Shown here: piece by piece, positions 58,581 to 64,000 of the stretch
Layout of the letters: each line of letters begins with the position of its first letter
How positions within the stretch are numbered: the first letter of the stretch is position 1
Assembly (NCBI GenBank): GCA_905221605.1
Contig: CAJNDS010002585.1
Coordinates: forward strand, 124,001-188,000
Reading direction: 5' to 3'
Length of the DNA: 64,000 nucleotides
Origin: Symbiodinium natans
Taxonomy: Eukaryota; Sar; Dinophyceae; Suessiales; Symbiodiniaceae
Notes under the pieces: model-generated
Told to the model about the DNA's origin: nothing
Databases searched by the model: none
The model's input: only the letters and a program-made list of their open reading frames with translations
Translations under genes and position numbers: made by a program

Positions 58581-58650
58581 GGGTTTAGGGTTTAGGGTTT
58601 AGGGTTTGGGGTTTAGGGTTTGGGGTTTGGGGCTTAGGGTTTAGGGTTTG
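58581..58650 (+). repeat. TTTAGGG/TTTGGGG array, antisense upstream of an exon
   Basis: Ten units with TTTGGGG variants, just upstream (on the minus strand) of the acceptor of the exon at 58448-58562. Confidence 0.95.
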
Positions 58651-59103
58651 ACAGGGATTGGGGTAGAGTACGGTAGAGTTAGGGCTTTACAGGATTGCTT
58701 CCCGCATTTGGAGGCTCCCCACGCCGACACATGGGCGTTGGGCGCTCGGGCGTGTAGCCGTGTAATTCGAGGTTGCCGTGTCGTGGCAGTGGTCCTCCGG
58801 ATTTGTTGCACCCACCCCACCATTAAATGATGTTCATGTCATGTGACCCGCAAGTTTGATGTCATAGCCCGTGCCGTACCGATGAATTTCGAGTGGATGA
58901 AAGCGTTTGCACGGTTGGGTTCGGTATTTTCGGCGGAAATGTAGGGCTGGAACAGGCGACGCTGTGGTCTTTGGCAAATCGCAATCTAGGGGCCGGCGCG
59001 CAAGGTATCCACCAAAGCTTTCGGTGCAGAGCAGAGACACTCGCGCCAAACGCTCCGTGCAAATATGTCGGGCTGTAGGGAAACCTGCCTGGGTACCGTT
59101 ACC

Positions 59104-59174
59104 CCCTAAACCCTAAACCCTAAACCCTAAACCCTAAACCCTAAACCCTAAACCCTAAACCCGAAACCCGAAAC
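59104..59174 (-). repeat. CCCTAAA array, about 10 units, at a donor site
   Basis: Perfect units, ending in two CCCGAAA units next to the candidate donor CAT|GTTTCGGG. Confidence 0.97.
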
Positions 59175-59222
59175 ATGGAGTTGAGCACCGAGAGGAAGCT
59201 CTCCCCGAAGCCCGAGGGCAGA
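59175..59222 (-). CDS. Candidate exon end at an array
   Basis: Minus-strand open stretch LALPSGFGESFLSVLNSM ending exactly at GTTTCGGG. The acceptor is unknown, and another frame is also open. Confidence 0.3.
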
Positions 59223-60239
59223 GCTAGGCACCTCTGACTTTTTGAACCTGGAGGATGAAATTGATGCAGAGCTTACTCAGTTACTCCATCTCCGTAGATG
59301 AAAAGTGAGCGCTCATGAGTAGAAAGGAGCATTGGCAACTGCAAGGCCCCCCCCCCCCCCCCCCCCCAAATGTCTCGTCAAACAAAGTAGGTCGGGGCTG
59401 CAGTGTTGGTATCAGAGCTGAAAGCTCCGCACGACGTAGACCCTAACACTTCTAACGCCTTGATGACTTATAGCCTAGAACAGGAAGATGTGCTGTTGCC
59501 GGTTCTGGGGGATGCAGAAACATCCAGATTCTCGGCGGCTCAGGTTCGTGTGGCGCGCCGCAAAAAACTCGGAGTTTGGGGCAAGGCAGGCTTTTGAGGG
59601 TTTTCCCCTGAAGCCCGAAAGGTGGGCACCCGGCCGCCGGAAGCGCGATAGCCGGCACGGGTTCTGGCTTCTGCACATCCAAGCACTTCACCTTGGCCAC
59701 ACTTCGGAGTTCAGTAGCTACCGGTGCGATGAAGGCGTAGCGTGTCAGGAGCCACACCATCTGCCTATCAAGGGAATGCTACATTGCTGCATCCACTATG
59801 CTCGGTGCTATGAAGGCGTAGCGTGTCAGGAGCCACACCATCTGCCTATCATGGGAAGGCTACATTGCTGATTGCACCTTGGGCTGTTCTTGGTCTGACG
59901 GACTCTGAAAGCTTCGGAAGCTAGCCTCCGCACTTCCTTCTGCCTCCTGGGTCAATTCGCCCTCAAAAGCCCGCGGCGAACTTAGTGACTCCTTTGCCAC
60001 GGACCCCAACAAACTTGCAGCCTTCATCCTGTGTCCTGAAACCAGAACGCATACATTGTGGCTTCTGCTGCCCAGTAGCCAAGCCTGAGTGCGAAGGGCT
60101 CACCTTGTCATCGTTAGGACTGTAGGATTCTTGCTTGAAGGGGCTTGGCTATAGGAACGTACCTTGCGTACCCTTAGTACACAGGGTATGCTTCAGGTGG
60201 CTTTTAAAGGCAAAGAGAGGAGAGGGCTTAGCTTTACAG
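59223..60239. other. No supported gene; 81-bp tandem duplication
   Basis: Poly-C run 59346-59367; duplication 59722-59870. Frames at 59403-59871 overlap on both strands. Confidence 0.5.
59722..59870 (+). repeat. 81-bp tandem duplication
   Basis: CGGTGCKATGAAGGCGTAGC, then GTGTCAGGAGCCACACCATC and TGCCTATCAWGGGAAKGCTA occur at 59722 and again at 59803, a few mismatches apart. Confidence 0.95.
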
Positions 60240-60499
60240 GCATGTGGGACTTAGATTTCGAGCTGCGAGTTCCCACAAGAAGCCCCGAAGCCGAGAGCCA
60301 AAGCATGCCCCAGATTCCATCGAACCCTACACAATGGGATCCTCAATACCATGAAGGGCACCCTTTAGCTTTCGGAATGCGCCTGAAATCTCAAGACAGT
60401 CTACTCTACAGCCCTGAAGCTTACGATGCCTCGGTGTGCAGCTGCAAAGCCATCCTGTTGAAGAAGTACATCTCCTCGCACGCACAAAATGGGCCCTAA
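60240..60499 (+). CDS. Candidate terminal exon, unknown product
   Basis: Follows TTAGCTTTACAG|G. 86 codons: MWDLDFELRVPTRSPEAESQ, PTQWDPQYHEGHPLAFGMRL, then LLYSPEAYDASVCSCKAILL, ending NGP and a TAA that is part of the first CCCTAAA of an array (60489-60540). Proline/glutamate-rich, natural composition. The stop made by the repeat is unusual. Confidence 0.45.
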
Positions 60500-61188
60500 A
60501 CCCTAAACCCTATAAACCCTAAACCCAAAACCCTAAACCAGGTCTAAATAGCAAATGTATTAAGTATCTCGGCCCTTGAGCCCTACAGGTGTATACGCTA
60601 TGGGTAAACGACCACAACCACGACCTCTACTTCGACGAACGTGGCTGTTTGTATGTCTACGGGCTGTATGTCAACACAAATTTGTCAAGGCTCTAAGCAT
60701 GCTAATTCAGGTGAGCTCAGAAACTGGCAACAAAACCATGAGCAGCTGAGCACGGGATCAGGATGGCCATCTTGCTACGGAAACAGCAATGCTGGACTTT
60801 TGGGAGCCTGGATGTTTCGGGATTCTGAATTTAAACACCCAAATTTCGTGTGCGACCTTCCACTCCAAACCTTAGCACTCCTGCTGTCGCTTCTTCTCGG
60901 CATCCATGAAACCATGTGTGCCAACCTGTCGCGAGAGATTGTGTTGCAGGTTAGGCTTTGCGTGTTTTGGGGATGGAGTGTGTCCCTCGAGAAGAAACTT
61001 GCCGCCACCCAGAAATACAGCTCTCCTGCGATGTTTTTTTGTGGTCTGCTTCGCACGCTTGTGCTACTTGCGGGAATATCACCCAAGGTCTGGAAGTTAG
61101 CAGCCCTCCTAGTGGTTAAGCTTCTTGGTCTTGGTCGGAACATGGGTGAGCGGGCCGGTAGATGTGAGCATCATTCTGGTGATGCGAC
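60500..61188. other. Array, then unassigned DNA
   Basis: CCCTAAA array to 60540. A 199-codon plus-strand frame (60641-61240) overlaps the end of the minus-strand gene at 61189 and has lower coding quality. The minus-strand continuation of that gene is expected here but not resolved. Confidence 0.4.
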
Positions 61189-61746
61189 GCTCCAGCCACC
61201 ACGGTTAGAGCCCATAGCGTTGCAATGTACCAGTAGATGAACGGCCGGAGCAGTGGCATGGCCTGCATTATGAAAGCAGGATACCTGAGGTTGGATTTTC
61301 CTGCCAGTCTTCTTTCCTTGGACATCCGCATGAGGCGAGAAACAACACGGGCTGTCTGAATTCCAAGCTTCGCTAAGTTCATCAGGCCTGCCCTGGTCAT
61401 GTGCTGTTTTCCAAACTTACCACTGCGACCACTTTGTTCCCGCCTAAGTTTGACGATAGGTTCTAGCACTTGGGATGTTCCCCTTATGCTAACAGTCCTC
61501 ATTGAAGATTATCGTACCCCCTATTATAATCCCTACTAAGCATTGCTAGTAGAAGGGGGAACATCCCAATCTAGCACTGTTGAGTGTACCTGGAAGGAAG
61601 TTATTCAAGACCCTCCAATGAATACTTGGAAGGCCTGAACGCAGGAATGACACTTGAAGTCTCCCCAGTCAGGGAAGTTGTGCGAGTTGAACCAGTTTCC
61701 TTGACAGTCCGGTCCGGAGAACATGCAACTGGCTGACCGAACCATA
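61189..61746 (-). CDS. Two-exon fragment with membrane-like segment, unknown product
   Basis: Exon 1 (about 61626-61746) reads MVRSASCMFSGPDCQGNWFN then HNFPDWGDFKCHSCVQAFQ, with a possible CxxC, ending CAA|GTATTC. Exon 2 (61189-61468) follows AACATCCCAAG and reads PIVKLRREQSGRSGKFGKQH, TRAGLMNLAKLGIQTARVVS and AMPLLRPFIYWYIATLWALT, then ends GAGC|GTCGCA. Exon 2 has a basic first half and one hydrophobic segment. The phases of the two do not match, so another donor or a small exon is missing. The acceptor of exon 2 is formed by the end of an inserted element (61470-61569). Confidence 0.5.
61470..61569. mobile_element. Inverted-repeat element family A, copy 4 (8-bp TSD)
   Basis: TTGGGATGTTCCCCTTATGC at the left, AAGGGGGAACATCCCAA at the right, exactly 100 bp, flanked by TCTAGCAC on both sides. 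It lies in a minus-strand intron right at the 3' splice site. Confidence 0.93.
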
Positions 61747-62375
61747 CACTAGAAACCACTGTACCTTGTCGCACACACACGCACACAGAAGCTCTTGAGG
61801 ACTCACAACCGCTGTCTACAGTGTCAGCGTCAGTGATATAGAGCTACCAACATTTTGTGGAAGGGTTCAGCCGTAGGTTACTCAGGCGGTACTTTCTACC
61901 TGGACTACAGAAACAAAAACGGCCTATGCCTATGCGAGCTGATTTCACTTGCTTCACAACGGAAGTGTCTTAGGAAATCCTGCATACCCCAAGGGAAAGC
62001 CACAAGAAGGTGTTTTTTGGCTGACGTGGGTTTGTAGGGGGTGTGTTTCGGGTATGAAATCGAGTCCCCATGACCTCCCATGTTCCACAATAAGCGCGTT
62101 CTTGTATGAAGATCACACTGATTCGAACTCAGGAGGTCACAGGGAATTGGGAAGGATGGGCTTGTCGTTCCGTGAGTGTCTGACAAAATTTAAACAGGGT
62201 CCTCATCATGCGCGGGGCAAGAGACTTGTAGGAAGGCCCTCATGTTGGGACACAGCTATTCGCGAGTCGGGGAAAATCGGAGTTGCCGATGTTGGCAAAC
62301 GTGTGCGGACGTGTCTGAGGCCAAGCAATCTGCAGTGGGCCCCTGGTACAGACAGACTTGGGGGTTTAAGAAAAT

Positions 62376-62442
62376 AGGGGACCCCCAATGTTGACCCCCA
62401 AACAGAAGGATCCCCTTATCATAGGGACCCCAATAAGGTACC
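62376..62442 (-). repeat. Dispersed repeat family B, copy 3
   Basis: On the minus strand: GTACCTTATTGGGGTCCCTA, TGATAAGGGGATCCT and TTGGGGGTCCCCT, the same block order as at 3315-3382. Confidence 0.65.
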
Positions 62443-63259
62443 CCCCCACCCCCCCCAAATTTTTGGCAAGCCCGACTTCGGACTTTCGGAGTAAACTTTC
62501 GCGTACACACAGATTCTTATCCCGAGGATTCCTGTAAACGCATTCGCTAAGGAGGCCTTTCGCCAAGTTGGAGTGCAGACGCCGCCAGGACTTGTATGTA
62601 ACGATTCAGTCTTCCTTCATTCACTCGGGTTCTGAAGCCAAGGGAGCGGGAGTTCATGGGTACCTCCCTTCACAACCCTGTCATTCATTGCCAGGCAGTG
62701 GGGAGCCGAGGTGTTAAGAGGAGACCTTGCTTGAGACCGGGATGAGAAAAAAAACGGGACCAAAAGAGACTACAGAAATTTCAAAAGAGTTAAGCCTATT
62801 TTTGTTTCATCTCCTCTGCGTAGACCGGCGTTTGACACGTCCCCACCAATCCGTATTGAAAGGTAAAGATGGATTCCAAAACTTCTGCCTAGCTTACTTC
62901 CACGACATGAATGACAAACATGTCCCCCCAAATAAGCACCAAATCATTCAACACCAGCCTACTTGTGATGGTACCAGCAACCTCGGGACCAGATTGCCAG
63001 CCGTGTGGCCGTTCACGCACGTCACGGTCTGCGCAGCTTTTGGGAGCAGAGGTTTACACAGGTTTGCAGCAGCTGGTCAGGGGATCTGATCTCTACACTA
63101 GGGGCTTCCCCCGGTGTTTTGCACGAGGATTGTGAGGTATATACTTTTGCTACAAGCGATGGCCGGTAAAACCCATACTATCCCATACTGCTGTTGTAGC
63201 GACACCAACATCAGCTACTGGTACAGCTACAGCAACAGCAGCTGCAATTACAACTGCAC

Positions 63260-63356
63260 TTAGGATGTTCCCCCTTTTACTACCAGTTACCATTCCGAGT
63301 ATACGGGGGTACGATAATCCCGATTAAGGACTGTTCGTATCGGGGGGAACGTCCCA
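63260..63356. mobile_element. Inverted-repeat element family A, copy 5
   Basis: TTAGGATGTTCCCCCTTTTA at the left, CGGGGGGAACGTCCCAA at the right, with GTACGATAATCCCGATTAAG inside. Two mismatches in the ends; no clear target duplication. Confidence 0.8.
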
Positions 63357-63610
63357 AACTACAACTACAACAACTCCAACCGCCAACAAAAGGCCCCGGA
63401 AGACTAGAAAGTTTTCAAGCCAATAGAAAAGAACCATCAAGTTCTGGAACAGGCTCTATTTTGCAAGTATGTTTCGACGGCGAGCAGCCTTTACTCTGTC
63501 GACGCCAGTGCTAAGCAGCGCTAGTAGGGAGAATGGCCACTGACAGAGGAAAGAGACCACTGGCAGCCCTTCTCTTGAAACCCTAAGCCCTAAGCCCTAA
63601 GCCCAAAACC

Positions 63611-63688
63611 CTATGCTTGCACCCGGTCCTCAAGCGCTGCGTCGGACATGGCCGTGATGCCTCTGTAGCGCTCGCTCCAGCATGAGGC
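63611..63688 (-). CDS. Candidate terminal exon, unknown product
   Basis: Follows CTCCTTGCCAG|G and reads ASCWSERYRGITAMSDAALE then DRVQA. The TAG at 63611-63613 is the first base triplet of TAGGGTTTTGGG, so either the stop lies at the repeat edge or a donor does. Confidence 0.4.
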   Translation of the reverse strand, partial: ASCWSERYRGITAMSDAALEDRVQA

Positions 63689-64000
63689 CTGGCAAGGAGC
63701 ACACGATGGCCCATGCCAAACCATTCACCGGAAGACTTCCGCAAATCTGCAGTGCATGTCTTGCCGTCACAGCATTGAGACACTCTCAGACTTCCCTCAG
63801 TAAGGAGTTCATTGAGCCCTCGCAGCAGCTGTGCTGCCAGAGGTGAGTTTTCTGCGCTTGGCGCCTCGCATTTCATGTTGCACAGCTTTTAAGTTGTGGT
63901 CATTCCTTCAAAAAGACCCTTTCCATAAACCCTGAGCTCTCAACTGCAAGTCTGTCAAAGTCTCAAGTGCCGGCACGGCCGACTCGGGCATCCTGAACCC
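63689..64000. other. Window end; nothing supported
   Basis: A minus-strand frame to 63876 (MKCEAPSAENSPLAAQLLRG) may be an upstream exon of the candidate at 63611-63688 but is in another phase. Confidence 0.35.

Larger units (their letters stand above)
61747..63610. other. No firmly supported gene; two dispersed elements
   Basis: Holds family B copy 3 (62376-62442), family A copy 5 (63260-63356) and a short CCCTAAG array (63583-63605). Plus-strand frames at 61949-62377 and 62727-63089 are open but unsupported. Confidence 0.45.

Overview
The window looks like nuclear DNA of a protist alga, most likely a dinoflagellate. I see no operons, no ribosome-binding sites, no tRNA or rRNA and no phage or plasmid functions. 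Three things point to dinoflagellates. Interstitial arrays of the telomere-type heptamer TTTAGGG/CCCTAAA lie about every 1-3 kb. Exons are very short, and exon starts often follow AG|G. Some introns seem to need non-GT donors: one GA-AG intron in the best gene and one GC-AG intron in another. Other alveolates such as chromerids are not excluded. All gene models were built by hand by matching reading frame and splice phase across exons; there was no transcript or database support.

Best gene: 5516-7581 (minus) encodes a 656-residue protein. It has an N-terminal hydrophobic segment, a central domain that resembles the CD38/ADP-ribosyl cyclase family with all three catalytic positions present, and C-terminal ankyrin repeats. 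Other phase-consistent multi-exon models, all on the minus strand, are 11580-12789, 15398-16780, 28413-29740 and 35834-37995 (starting with a PA14-like fold), 55981-56514 and 58264-58562. A plus-strand model lies at 53182-53489. About 15 single candidate exons are scattered elsewhere. Roughly two thirds of the supported exons are on the minus strand. Apart from the cyclase/ankyrin and PA14-like proteins I recognise no families.

The most unusual signal is the position of the TTTAGGG arrays. They sit inside introns, usually starting at or within a few bases of the 5' splice site with TTTAGGG on the transcribed strand, so that the donor is G|GTTTAG. In several cases (67 nt at 56329-56395, 71 nt at 15496-15566, about 76 nt at 58372-58447) nearly the whole intron is the array plus a short acceptor tail. 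Less often the array is antisense (CCCTAAA) and lies just before an acceptor.

Two short inverted-repeat element families also occur in introns: a roughly 100-bp family with TTGGGATGTTCCCC ends and 8-bp target duplications (five copies), and a family with GGTAGCC ends, one copy of which is almost exactly a 135-nt intron. A third, non-palindromic repeat family has three copies. Together these suggest a genome in which telomere-type repeats and small transposon-like elements both make or colonise introns.

Much of the remaining sequence is intergenic or intronic DNA with microsatellites, long poly-C/poly-G runs and small tandem duplications.
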